Shown: piece by piece, positions 8,309 to 16,265 of the stretch | Layout: every line of letters begins with the position of its first letter | Position numbering within the stretch: position 1 is the stretch's first letter | Source of the DNA: Nocardia sp. alder85J | Lineage (GTDB): Bacteria > Actinomycetota > Actinomycetes > Mycobacteriales > Mycobacteriaceae | Assembly (NCBI RefSeq): GCF_020176955.2 | Contig: NZ_JAIUCZ020000002.1 | Coordinates: 434,001-498,000, forward strand | DNA length: 64,000 bases | Direction of reading: 5' to 3' | Position numbers and translations under genes: made by a program | The notes under the pieces: generated by a model | Seen by the model: only the letters and a program-made list of their open reading frames with translations | What the model was told of the DNA's origin: nothing | Databases searched by the model: none

Positions 8309-8681
8309 GATTGCGTATCCTCTCGATGGCGGAGACGGTCAGGTCCGCCGATTCTTGCACGGTGAGAAATCCGGCGGCGGCGAGGTCGCTCACGATCACC
8401 TTGGCCAGTCCGACCGGAACATGAAGTGCGGCACCAATTTCGGCGATGGATAGCGGTTCCTGGCAGAGTTCGACGACGGTGCGCTGCTCCAGTTGCAGCG
8501 GCGCCGAGAGGGCGGATCGCGGTGCCTGGACCAGGGTTTCGATCCGCAGGCCGTCGATCACCGGGGTGGTGCGACCGCCGGTGACCACGAAGGGCCGGAC
8601 GAATTCGTCGTCGCTGTCGATGTTCTCCAGATCGTCGCGACCGTCGCGATCGAACCGCCCGGAACTCTCGTCGGTGGTCAC
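8292..8681 (-). CDS. DUF742 protein (conservon CvnC-like)
   Basis: The 129-residue protein is a DUF742 domain: VRPFVVTGGRTTP (about 28-40), LRIETLVQ, then a winged-helix-like part RTVVELCQEPLSIAEIGAALHVPVGLAKVIVSDLAAAGFL in pieces over about 67-106, ending RIRNLVRAL. GTG 8681 is chosen because GAGGAG lies five bases upstream. In actinobacterial conservons this protein is CvnC, normally encoded with a kinase-like CvnA, a roadblock CvnB and a small GTPase CvnD, forming a membrane-associated G-protein-like complex. Here it sits 19 bases after the kinase-like gene, but roadblock and GTPase genes are missing and a binding lipoprotein follows instead. Confidence 0.85.
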   Translation of the reverse strand: MTTDESSGRFDRDGRDDLENIDSDDEFVRPFVVTGGRTTPVIDGLRIETLVQAPRSALSAPLQLEQRTVVELCQEPLSIAEIGAALHVPVGLAKVIVSDLAAAGFLTVQESADLTVSAIERIRNLVRAL

Positions 8682-8700
8682 CGGCACTCCTCTGCGGTGG

Positions 8701-11106
8701 TCACGGCCGGGCCGGACCGCCGGGGTACCCGGAGGAGCCGTGGGTGTCCGGCGGCGAGGCGGCGGCCGCGGCGCCGCGCTGGTGGCCGGCGCGGAAGGAC
8801 GACAACAGATCCCGGGTCTGCTCCGGAGCCCAGCGCTGGGTGGCCGGACCGGGATCCGACCGCGATACGGCGGGGGTCTCGGTGCGCGGCTTCGGCGCCG
8901 CCTCACCGGTCCGCTTGGTGCGCTTCACCAGGCCGTTGCGGGTGGTGTTCGGCGCGCTGCCCTGCGCCCCGGGGTCGGGAATGCGCCGCGCGGGCGCGGC
9001 GGTCACCGCCGCGACCGGCGGCGGCGCGGCGACCGCGCGAGGCGCCGGCATGATGCCCCGGACCTCGGTGTCCGAGCCCCACGAGGGTTGCAGCGAGGTG
9101 CCGGGCGCGAGTGCCTGCACCGTCGCGTACTGCTCCTGATCATGTTGTGCGGCAAGGATGCTCGCGGGCAGGGTGAGTCGTGCGACGACACCGCTGACCG
9201 GCGAGGTGGTCAGCTCGACCATGATGCCGAGCCGCTGTGCCAGCCGGCCGACCACGTAATGGCCCAGATAGCGGGTGGGCGCCACGACGAAATCCTGCTC
9301 GCCGCTGAGTTTCGCGTTGGACTGCGCCAATTGCTCGGCGGACATGCCGATTCCGTGGTCGACGACGGCCACCAGATACCCCTGCGGGGCGGGCCGGGCA
9401 TAGATCTCGACCTCGAGGTCCGGCGGGGAGAAGGCCAGCCCGTTCTCGATCAATTCGGCGAGCATGTGCGACAGTTCGCTGGCGACCGCCCCCGCGATCA
9501 GCACGTTCTCGACCCGGCGCAGCACCACCCGCCGATAGTCGTCCACCTCCGACATGCCGGCGCGGATCACGTCGATCAGGGTGACCGGCCGGGTCAGCCG
9601 GCGCGGGCTGCTCTCGCCCACCAGCACCAGCAGGCTTTCGGCGTTGCGGCGCATGCGGGTGGCGAGGTGGTCGAGCTCGAAGAGGTTGGACAGGCCCTTG
9701 GGATCGAGTTCCTCGCGCTCGAATTCGCTGATCAGCGCGAGCTGGCGGCGGACCAGATTCTGATTGCGCCGGGCCAGATTGCCCATCGACTCGATCGTGT
9801 TGCGGCGCTGCGACGCCTGCTGGGAGGCGAGCTCGAATGCGGTGGCCTGCACCCGATCCAGCGCGTCGGCGACGGCGGCGATCTCGGCGCTGGCACCCGG
9901 GGGTGTCCGCACCGGTTCCGGCGGTTCCGGTGCGCTGTCCTCGGCCTGCGCCCAGGCCTCGATGACCCGCGGCAGCCGCCGCGACGCCACCTCGTCGGCC
10001 GCCGCCGCCAGCGTGGCCAGTGGCCGCACCAGGGCACGCACCGAGGCGATCACCAGCGCGATCATGGCGATGATCGCGATCACCGCGCCGACCAGGAACA
10101 CGATCAGGTTGGTCTCGGCCGCGCCGCGCAATTCGTCGGCGCGGACGCGGATGTCGGCGCCGACGGCCTTCTGCACGCCGCGCTGCGCGTCGATCACGGT
10201 CGTCATGCGCGTCCACCAGGTCGCCGGGTCGACCGGTCGCACCAGCGGGCCGTCGCCCGAGGCCAGCGCGACGCTTTCGGCCTGCTCGCTCGCCGCGGCG
10301 TCGTCGCCGCGCAGCACCGCGTCCAGATCGGACTGCCGGTCCTTGTCGGCGTAGCGCGAGAAGATTTGCAGCGCATCCTGTTTGGCGGCCCGGATCTCCA
10401 TGAACTGGCCGTACTCGCCGCCGGAGAAGTGCCCGGCGACGAAGACCCCGTTGAGGAATCCACGCTCCCGGTCGAATTGATCCTTCACCGAGCCCAAGGC
10501 GTAGAACGCCTGCAAACCGCGTTGCAGCCGTGGGTCGTTGGCCTGATCGAGTCCGAGGGTGAGGTGGCTCAGCGCGCCCGCGGCGTCGTTGTAGAACTGC
10601 AAGGCGACGGGTCTGCTGATGCGCCGGGTGTCGATCTGGGTCCGGATGCTGTTCAGCATGCCGAGCTGGGCGAGTGCCGACCGGACCTGGTCGGCGCCCG
10701 GCGCATTCGAGTCGACACCGCCCTCGACGGCGGCCAGGGTGGTGTCGACGTTGCGGCGCTGGGCCGCCAGCGGCTGTTGCAGGTTGCCGTCACCGCCGAG
10801 CAGCCCGTTGCTGAGGCCCAGTTCCCGCTGGATCTGGTCGGTCAGGTCCTGGACGTTCAGTGCCAGTGACACCGCCCGCCGGGTGGCATCCGACTCGCGA
10901 TAATCCGAATACGCATGCTGCACAGCGGCTGCCACCAGCAGCAGCACCAGGATCAGGGCGAACACCAGGATCCGCGACAGCTGCCCGCCGATGGTCCGCG
11001 GATGCAGGATCGCGGTCGTGACCAGGCCGGACAGTCGCCGTGGAGGGGTCGATGGTGTGGATTGCGAATCGGGTTGGTCCTCGGGCTTTTCCTGCCGTAG
11101 GCGCAC
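8701..11106 (-). CDS. Conservon-type sensor histidine kinase-like protein (CvnA-like)
   Basis: The layout over 801 residues is: a basic N-terminus; TM helix 1 (about 45-62); a large extracytoplasmic helical nitrate/nitrite-sensing-like (NIT) domain to about 330; TM helix 2 (about 333-357); a HAMP-like linker; and an HATPase domain with N-box HMLAELIENGLAFSPPD (about 540-557) and G-box VVDHGIGMS (about 582-590). The last 150 residues are Pro/Ala-rich and disordered. A canonical H-box is hard to see, as in CvnA proteins, which may signal through the partner proteins rather than by standard phosphotransfer. It is the first gene of the operon with DUF742 and the lipoprotein. The ligand is unknown. 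Confidence 0.85.
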   Translation of the reverse strand: MRLRQEKPEDQPDSQSTPSTPPRRLSGLVTTAILHPRTIGGQLSRILVFALILVLLLVAAAVQHAYSDYRESDATRRAVSLALNVQDLTDQIQRELGLSNGLLGGDGNLQQPLAAQRRNVDTTLAAVEGGVDSNAPGADQVRSALAQLGMLNSIRTQIDTRRISRPVALQFYNDAAGALSHLTLGLDQANDPRLQRGLQAFYALGSVKDQFDRERGFLNGVFVAGHFSGGEYGQFMEIRAAKQDALQIFSRYADKDRQSDLDAVLRGDDAAASEQAESVALASGDGPLVRPVDPATWWTRMTTVIDAQRGVQKAVGADIRVRADELRGAAETNLIVFLVGAVIAIIAMIALVIASVRALVRPLATLAAAADEVASRRLPRVIEAWAQAEDSAPEPPEPVRTPPGASAEIAAVADALDRVQATAFELASQQASQRRNTIESMGNLARRNQNLVRRQLALISEFEREELDPKGLSNLFELDHLATRMRRNAESLLVLVGESSPRRLTRPVTLIDVIRAGMSEVDDYRRVVLRRVENVLIAGAVASELSHMLAELIENGLAFSPPDLEVEIYARPAPQGYLVAVVDHGIGMSAEQLAQSNAKLSGEQDFVVAPTRYLGHYVVGRLAQRLGIMVELTTSPVSGVVARLTLPASILAAQHDQEQYATVQALAPGTSLQPSWGSDTEVRGIMPAPRAVAAPPPVAAVTAAPARRIPDPGAQGSAPNTTRNGLVKRTKRTGEAAPKPRTETPAVSRSDPGPATQRWAPEQTRDLLSSFRAGHQRGAAAAASPPDTHGSSGYPGGPARP

Positions 11107-11217
11107 TACCTGCCACTCCCTCGAACGGCCGTGGCCGGCAGCTCACGGAAGTCTGCGAGAAACATCCCATACGCCCTTATTCACGTCAACCCGGGAACCA
11201 GCACTTCACCAGGGATG

Positions 11218-11766
11218 TCACAAGGACGGCACCCGGGCGAGCAGGTCGTCCACCGACCACTGGTCGTCGGCATGGACGCCGTGCTTCGCGGCGATCACCC
11301 GGCCGTCCGGACCGATCAGGAAATCGGCCGGTAGGCCGAGCCGGCCGCCTTCCGGTTGCCGCGGTGGCATTTCCGTCTCCCCACGCCGATGGGCGCGCAG
11401 GGTCGCGGCGACGCCCCGGACGATCGCGGGCCAGGCGCGCGGATCCAGCAACGCGCGCCGCCCGGCCTCGACGCCGAACTCCCGGTACAGCTTCCGCTGC
11501 GGATCGGCGACCAGATCCAGCGGGAAGTCGGCCGTGTGCTTCCGCAATTCGTCTGCGCTGGAATGGAATACGACGACCTCACGGATGCCGGCGGCGGCGA
11601 TCTCGGCGCGCCGCGCCACGATCGACCGCAGATGCAGGTGGCAGACCGGGCAGCCGGCGAACCGCCGGAACTGGAGATGGATCAGTCCCCCGGGGTCGGG
11701 GACGGGCACCTCGGTTCCGGTCACGGTGGTCAGTGTCCGGCTGGACACGGTGGACAACAGAGACAT
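11218..11766 (-). CDS. Peroxiredoxin-like thioredoxin-fold protein
   Basis: The 182-residue protein has the redoxin core: LIHLQFRRFAGCPVCHLHLR with Cys39 and Cys42 in a CPVC motif, then a strand VVVFHSSADEL, DLVADPQRKLYREFGV, and a C-terminal LPADFLIGPDGRVIAAKHG strand-turn typical of AhpC/TSA-like folds. It should reduce peroxides or disulfides in the cytosol; no signal peptide is visible. ATG 11766 follows AGGAG by about seven bases. It diverges from a TetR gene across a perfect palindrome, so the TetR protein very probably represses it. CPVC makes it closer to the peroxiredoxin-like family 2 than to classical 2-Cys enzymes. Confidence 0.75.
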   Translation of the reverse strand: MSLLSTVSSRTLTTVTGTEVPVPDPGGLIHLQFRRFAGCPVCHLHLRSIVARRAEIAAAGIREVVVFHSSADELRKHTADFPLDLVADPQRKLYREFGVEAGRRALLDPRAWPAIVRGVAATLRAHRRGETEMPPRQPEGGRLGLPADFLIGPDGRVIAAKHGVHADDQWSVDDLLARVPSL

Positions 11767-11783
11767 GACAGCTCCTGACGCTC

Positions 11784-11814
11784 CGACGTAGGCGTACGTT
11801 ATACGCCTACGTCG
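11784..11814. promoter_or_regulatory. Perfect 13-bp palindrome, TetR operator between redoxin and tetR genes
   Basis: CGACGTAGGCGTA (11784-11796) and TACGCCTACGTCG (11802-11814) are exact inverted repeats separated by CGTTA. The site lies centrally between the divergent redoxin and TetR genes and abuts the likely TetR promoter. Length, symmetry and position are those of a TetR autoregulatory operator controlling both genes. Confidence 0.7.
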
Positions 11815-11846
11815 AGTATTACGCGTAGCTTGTACGCTGTCGATCC

Positions 11847-12476
11847 GTGCCCCGCCCTCGCTCGCTGACCACCGCCGATCTCGCCGCGGCCGCACTCGCG
11901 GTGCTGGATCGCGACGGACTGGCGGCGCTGACGATGCGAGCGGTCGCGACCGAACTGCGGATGGCGACCATGGCCCTGTATCGATACGTCGCCGACCGGG
12001 AACAACTGGAGACGCTGGTCGTCACTCGTGTCCTGGCGGCGGTCGACGTGACGCCGCCGCCCGGCCGGGACTGGCGCGAGCAGGTGACGGAGTTGCTGGA
12101 CCGCGTGCGCGTGGCCGTCTCGGTCCATCCCGAGGCGGTGCCGCTGGTGCTGCGGTATCGGCAGTCCGACCTGACCGTGCTGCGCTGGATGGAGGCGATG
12201 CTGACGGTGCTGACCGCGGCCGGATTCACCGGCCGCGAGCGGGTGCTGGCCCAGCGCGCGATCGTCGGATATCTGCTCGGCTTCCTCCAGAACGAGCACT
12301 ACGCGTCGATCGCCGGGCCGGGCACCGCCGCACTCGCGGGACTGTCCGTGGACGAATTCCCGCTGCTGACGCAGACCGCCGCGACGGCACGCACGCTGTC
12401 GGTCGAGGAGGAGTTCCGCGGCGGCGCCGGCATCGTGCTGCGCGGGCTCGGCGGGCACTCGCCCGGCGACTCGTGA
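11847..12476 (+). CDS. TetR-family transcriptional regulator
   Basis: The 209-residue protein has an N-terminal TetR helix-turn-helix: LAAAALAVLDRDGLAALTMRAVATEL, then RMATMALYRYVADREQLETLVV (about 10-55). The C-terminal part has the helical ligand-binding layout of the TetR_C group (LLDRVRVAVSVHPEAVPLVL; GYLLGFLQNEHYA). Start: GTG 11847, without a Shine-Dalgarno sequence. TACGCT (11833-11838) eight bases ahead suggests a leaderless or near-leaderless transcript, with the -35 region inside the palindrome. It probably represses itself and the divergent redoxin gene; the ligand is unknown. Confidence 0.85.
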   Translation: MPRPRSLTTADLAAAALAVLDRDGLAALTMRAVATELRMATMALYRYVADREQLETLVVTRVLAAVDVTPPPGRDWREQVTELLDRVRVAVSVHPEAVPLVLRYRQSDLTVLRWMEAMLTVLTAAGFTGRERVLAQRAIVGYLLGFLQNEHYASIAGPGTAALAGLSVDEFPLLTQTAATARTLSVEEEFRGGAGIVLRGLGGHSPGDS

Positions 12477-12535
12477 CCCCGGTTGCCCGGCCGGTGTCGG
12501 CGGGTTTGCGCTCGACCGCTACACTGAGGGCAACA

Positions 12536-12558
12536 CAACGGCCCGGACGGGGCCGTTG
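12536..12558. terminator. 9-bp GC-rich hairpin after the TetR gene
   Basis: CAACGGCCC (12536-12544) and GGGCCGTTG (12550-12558) pair perfectly around GGACG. It may terminate the TetR transcript or be the first element of the helicase leader. There is no U-tract, as is common in high-GC actinobacteria. Confidence 0.45.
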
Positions 12559-12758
12559 CTGCCACGGATGTGACAAGGGTCATGTCCAGCGTCGTGGATA
12601 GCAATTTCCGCGCTACCCGGCCGCGTCGGCCGCGTAGCAACGCACTTCTTACGGCGATCGATTTTGCCCAACGGCAATCTCGCCATCTCGTGCCCCGGGC
12701 GCGGACCGATGTCCGCGGCCTTCCGGGCACCACATGCCCGAAAGGCACTGCCACACCC
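12559..12758 (+). promoter_or_regulatory. Structured leader of the DEAD-box helicase gene
   Basis: About 200 bases before the ATG contain three further stems. The first is GCTAC..GGCCG/CGGCC..GTAGC (12612-12638). The second is TTGCC/GGCAA (12664-12677). The third is CGGGCA/TGCCCG (12724-12740), just upstream of the weak ribosome site GAAAGG. The region is not coding in a credible frame. This looks like an mRNA leader that could regulate helicase synthesis, for instance with temperature. Confidence 0.4.
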
Positions 12759-14567
12759 ATGAACAACGCATCTCCTTCGTTCGGCGCGCTCGGCGTCCGG
12801 ACCCCGCTGGTGCAGGCCCTCCAACGTGCCGGCATCACCGAGCCGTTCCCGATCCAGGCCGATACGCTGCCCGATTCGCTGGCCGGTCGCGATGTGCTCG
12901 GCCGCGGCAGCACCGGCAGCGGTAAGACGCTGGCCTTCGCGATCCCCATGGTCGATCGGCTCGCCGACTCCGGCCGCGCGGTCCCCAACCGCCCGGCCGG
13001 GCTGATCCTGGCTCCCACCCGGGAACTGGCCACCCAGATCGCGGCGGCGCTGGAACCGCTGGTGTCGGCGTTCCGGATGACGGTCACCACGGTCTTCGGC
13101 GGCGTCTCACAGCATCGTCAGGTGCAGGCGCTGCGGCGCGGGGTCGACATCGTCGTCGCCTGCCCCGGCCGCCTGGAAGATCTGATGAAACAGGGGCTGA
13201 TCGCCCTCGACGCCGTCGAGATCACCGTCATCGACGAGGCCGACCACATGGCCGACCTCGGCTTCCTGCCCGCCGTGACCCGGATCCTGGCGGCCACCCC
13301 CGAAGACGGCCAGCGCCTGCTGTTCTCGGCCACCCTGGACAACGGGGTCGACAAGCTGGTGAAACGCTTCCTGTCGCGGGCGGTCCGGCACTCGGTCGAC
13401 AACGCGAATTCGCCCGTCGACGCGATGACCCACCACGTCTTCGAGGCGGTCGACGCAACGGCCAAACGAGATCTGGTGCACGCGTTGGCCTCCGGCACCG
13501 GCCGCCGCATCCTGTTCACGCGCACCAAGCATCAGGCGCGCAAACTGGCCAAACAGCTGACGGCGGCGGGCATTCCCGCGGTCGACCTGCACGGCAACCT
13601 GGCGCAGAACGCCCGCGACCGCAACCTGGCGGCCTTCGCCTCGGGTTCGTCGAAGGTGCTGGTCGCCACCGACGTGGCCGCCCGTGGTGTGCACGTCGAC
13701 GGCGTCGAACTGGTCGTGCACGTGGACCCGCCGGCCGAACACAAGGCCTACCTGCACCGTTCGGGCCGCACCGCCCGCGCCGGCAATTCCGGTGACGTGG
13801 TCACGCTGGTGCTGCCCGAGCAGCGCCGCGATCTCGCGGCCCTGATGCGCCAGGCCGACATCGCCGTGACGCCGCAACGGGTTCCGGCCGATTCGCCCGC
13901 GGTGACCCGGCTCGTCGGTGAGGTGGCTCCGCTGGTCACCGCCGTGGCGCCGGAGCCGGCGGGTCGTTCCGCCGGTGGCGCGCGGAAGAATTCCGTTGCG
14001 GGACAGGGGCGTACGGGCGAGGCGCGGGACAGCGGCGGTGGTTCGGGCGGCCGTCGTCGTGCCGGTCGCGAGACCGTTGTGAGCGAGGGCACGGGCCGGG
14101 GGAGCGGCGGTCGCGGTGTCGCGGCGGGCGGTACCGGTCGCGGCGGTTCCGCCGGTCGCGGGGGCACGGCCGAGAACGCCGGTCGCGGCACCGGTGGTGC
14201 GAACGGCGGTCGTCGAGGTACGGCCGACAGCCTCGGTCGCGGGAATGCCGGTCGTGGGCACGCCGACGGTGCCGGTTCCCATAACGGTGCTCGTGGCAAT
14301 GCCACCCGGGCAACCGGCACCGGAAGCGGCCGTGGGGGCGCCGGTCGCGGCGGCGCCGCCCAGAGTGCGGGTCACGGGAGTACCGGGCGCGGTAGCGCCG
14401 CAGCCGGGTCCGCTTCGCGTGGTGAGGCCGGGCGTGGAGCCGACACCGGCGGTCGCAAGAGTGGCGCTGCCGGACGGAATTCCGGTGGTCACGGGATCGT
14501 GCCCGCCGGCCGCACCGGTGGCGTGGCCGGGTTCTCCCGCGCCGGCGCCGGTCGACGAGGCCGCTGA
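12759..14567 (+). CDS. DEAD-box ATP-dependent RNA helicase
   Basis: The 602-residue protein has all helicase motifs in order: Q motif GITEPFPIQ (about 24-32), motif I GSTGSGKT (about 50-57), Ia PTRELA, GG doublet, TPGR-like CPGRL, motif II DEAD (about 160), motif III SAT (about 192), IV LFTRTK, V ATDVAARGVHVDGV, and VI HRSGRTARAG (about 332-341). From about residue 400 the tail is a 200-residue Gly/Arg/Ala/Ser-rich low-complexity region with RG repeats, which in such helicases binds RNA non-specifically and may drive condensate formation. ATG 12759 fits the family start; longer upstream frames do not. Family role: ribosome assembly, RNA decay or cold adaptation in the cytosol. Confidence 0.92.
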   Translation: MNNASPSFGALGVRTPLVQALQRAGITEPFPIQADTLPDSLAGRDVLGRGSTGSGKTLAFAIPMVDRLADSGRAVPNRPAGLILAPTRELATQIAAALEPLVSAFRMTVTTVFGGVSQHRQVQALRRGVDIVVACPGRLEDLMKQGLIALDAVEITVIDEADHMADLGFLPAVTRILAATPEDGQRLLFSATLDNGVDKLVKRFLSRAVRHSVDNANSPVDAMTHHVFEAVDATAKRDLVHALASGTGRRILFTRTKHQARKLAKQLTAAGIPAVDLHGNLAQNARDRNLAAFASGSSKVLVATDVAARGVHVDGVELVVHVDPPAEHKAYLHRSGRTARAGNSGDVVTLVLPEQRRDLAALMRQADIAVTPQRVPADSPAVTRLVGEVAPLVTAVAPEPAGRSAGGARKNSVAGQGRTGEARDSGGGSGGRRRAGRETVVSEGTGRGSGGRGVAAGGTGRGGSAGRGGTAENAGRGTGGANGGRRGTADSLGRGNAGRGHADGAGSHNGARGNATRATGTGSGRGGAGRGGAAQSAGHGSTGRGSAAAGSASRGEAGRGADTGGRKSGAAGRNSGGHGIVPAGRTGGVAGFSRAGAGRRGR

Positions 14568-14574
14568 CATCGTC

Positions 14575-14614
14575 GGGTGCGGTCGGGACCTCCGAGGAGG
14601 GTCCGGCCGCACCC
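14575..14614. terminator. Strong hairpin between convergent genes
   Basis: GGGTGCGG (14575-14582) pairs with CCGCACCC (14607-14614), with a second inner stem formed by GGACCTCC and GGAGGGTCC. It lies 8 bases after the helicase stop and 45 bases from the stop of the opposing SnoaL-like gene, so it can serve both. Confidence 0.65.
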
Positions 14615-14658
14615 GGCTTCGATGCGCCGTCCTGCGACGGTGCCCGCCTCGCCGGCTG

Positions 14659-15045
14659 TTACAGGTCCGGCTCGCGGAAGTAGTGGCAGCGCCACTCGGC
14701 GACGGTGCCGTCGGGGTGCACGCGCATGAAGTCGGAACCGTTGCGAGTGCTGCCGTCCGGGTTGTGGCAGGTGTAGACGATCACGAGAGTGTCGGTGCCC
14801 GCATAGGATCCGTCCACCGTGTAGCGGATGCCGGGGGCGTGCTCCAGGGCGTACCGGACGTAGTCGCGCAGCGCGTCGGCGCCGGCCAGGGTGAGCCGGG
14901 TGGGATCGCCGAGGAGTTTCGGCACGAACGGCGAACTGAACAGCACGTCCGTGGCGAAGGGCGACATGATGGTGTCGAGATCGCCGGAATTCCAGCCGTC
15001 GTCCCAGTGCCACAACAATTTCTGCACGGTCTGTTCATCCAGCAC
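14659..15045 (-). CDS. SnoaL/NTF2-like protein
   Basis: The 128-residue protein has the cone-shaped NTF2/SnoaL pattern: an N-terminal helix pair with LLWHWDDGWNSGDLDTIMSPFATDVLF, a helix GADALRDYVRYALEHAPG, then long strands (TLVIVYTCHNPDG, GTVAEWRCHYF). These small proteins bind or isomerise hydrophobic ligands, or act as accessory subunits. No catalytic Asp/His pair typical of ketosteroid isomerases can be assigned with certainty. GTG 15045 is the probable start, with GAGG close upstream. It is a single gene; the function is unknown. Confidence 0.65.
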   Translation of the reverse strand: MLDEQTVQKLLWHWDDGWNSGDLDTIMSPFATDVLFSSPFVPKLLGDPTRLTLAGADALRDYVRYALEHAPGIRYTVDGSYAGTDTLVIVYTCHNPDGSTRNGSDFMRVHPDGTVAEWRCHYFREPDL

Positions 15046-15091
15046 GCCTCGACGGTAGGCGCGGCGGTGCGATGCGGCAAGACTCCTACGA

Positions 15092-15125
15092 CCGGCCGAT
15101 CCGCCCGAGGGGGGCGGACCGGCCG
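15092..15125. terminator. Imperfect 13-bp GC-rich hairpin
   Basis: GGCCGATCCGCCC (15094-15106) and GGGCGGACCGGCC (15112-15124) pair with one mismatch. It lies between the ARPP-1-like gene and the downstream SnoaL-like gene, both read leftward, so it may end the vWA/ARPP transcript. The 160-base distance from the stop makes this tentative. Confidence 0.4.
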
Positions 15126-15287
15126 TGGAAGTGAGAACGGGACAGGTCCCCGACGCCGGTAGTGCCTAATGGTTATCGCTCTGGTGCGATTCTCGCTTCA
15201 TCTGGTACGAAGGTGCTGACACTGGGCTCGGGTGGAGTTCCCGTATGCTGCTATTCAATCTCGGATTCGGTTGGTGCGCAACCGCTT

Positions 15288-16265
15288 TTAGGCCGTCGCG
15301 CCGACCGGCTCCCGCTCGGCGAACAACGAGGCGTACACCAGCCGGTCCTGCTCGGCGACGAACTGCCCCGCGAGACCGCCGCCGGTCACGGTGTGCAGGC
15401 GCAGGTCGAGGTACCGCTCCTCCTCGTCGGCGTGCGCACCGGCGGTGCTCGGCAGGCTCGCCAGCAGTCGCTCGCGATACTCGTCCCGGTCGCGGGTCAG
15501 CTCCGCACGCAGGCTCGCCGGATCGGTGGCGTCGAACGGCTCGGCCGCGACCGGCTCCGGCTCGGCCCGCCAGGCGGCGACCCCGTAGGCGAAGCACACC
15601 AACGGCATCCACACCTCGGCGAAATAGCCGGGGTCCGGGGCGATTTCGATCCCCGCGAAGGTGTCGCCCACGAAGAACAGCGCCCCGAGCTGACCGGGCA
15701 GCAACTCCAACCGGCTGCGGAACTGGGTCAGCACCGCTCGCTGCCGGCTGACGATCTGCTCCAGATGCCCGCGCGCCGCCAGCCCGTAGCCGCGGTTGAG
15801 CGCGCTGATGTCGCCCCACAGCTTCGAGTAGCCCTCCTGGCCGCGCAGCCGCAACGCGGCGCCGCGCAGCTCCCAGGGCAGCACGAAGAACCACTGGTCG
15901 CGGCCCTCCAGATAACCGCCCTGGGCCGCCTGCACACAGCAGGCGTCCGGGAAACGCCGGGTCTGCCCCGCGGCCAGCAGCGCCGCCGAGCACAGCGCGT
16001 GGTTCTGCGCCCCCTCCTGGATGTAGCCGATGTGCAGCGGCACGACAGCCACCCCCGCGGCGGCGCCGTTGTGCAGTTCGACCGAGCCGTAGCCGACCAC
16101 CTGGTGCAGCTTCAGCCCGGACCGGGGCGCGACGATGCCGGGCCGCTGCGGTCCGTGGATCGGCAGCACGGTGAGCGCACCGGCCCGCTGCGGCGCACCG
16201 ATCCGATAGCCGGTGAGGTCGCCGCCGGCGGGTACCAGCGCCGAGAGTGTGGTCGTGAGGTTCAC
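15288..16265 (-). CDS. ARPP-1-like protein
   Basis: The 325-residue protein starts at GTG 16265 with GGAG seven bases upstream. The start codon overlaps the stop of the vWA gene by four bases. The N-terminal 150 residues resemble the ARPP-1 domain (ADP-ribosylglycohydrolase- and rhodanese-phosphatase-associated protein domain): LTVLPIHGP at about 33-41, LKLHQVVGYGSVELHN, a GAQNHALCSAALLAAG motif at about 92-107, then DACCVQAAQGGY. The C-terminal half is helical with a HLEQIVSRQRAVLTQFRSRLE segment and no motif I know. ARPP domains have been reported in predicted bacterial conflict systems; the biochemical role is unknown. Translational coupling with a vWA protein suggests a two-protein module. 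Confidence 0.5.
   Translation of the reverse strand: MNLTTTLSALVPAGGDLTGYRIGAPQRAGALTVLPIHGPQRPGIVAPRSGLKLHQVVGYGSVELHNGAAAGVAVVPLHIGYIQEGAQNHALCSAALLAAGQTRRFPDACCVQAAQGGYLEGRDQWFFVLPWELRGAALRLRGQEGYSKLWGDISALNRGYGLAARGHLEQIVSRQRAVLTQFRSRLELLPGQLGALFFVGDTFAGIEIAPDPGYFAEVWMPLVCFAYGVAAWRAEPEPVAAEPFDATDPASLRAELTRDRDEYRERLLASLPSTAGAHADEEERYLDLRLHTVTGGGLAGQFVAEQDRLVYASLFAEREPVGATA

Noticed and set aside
13960..14567. Gly/Arg-rich repeat DNA considered as a separate repeat element
   Set aside because: It stays in frame with the helicase gene and encodes an RG-rich tail common in this helicase family.
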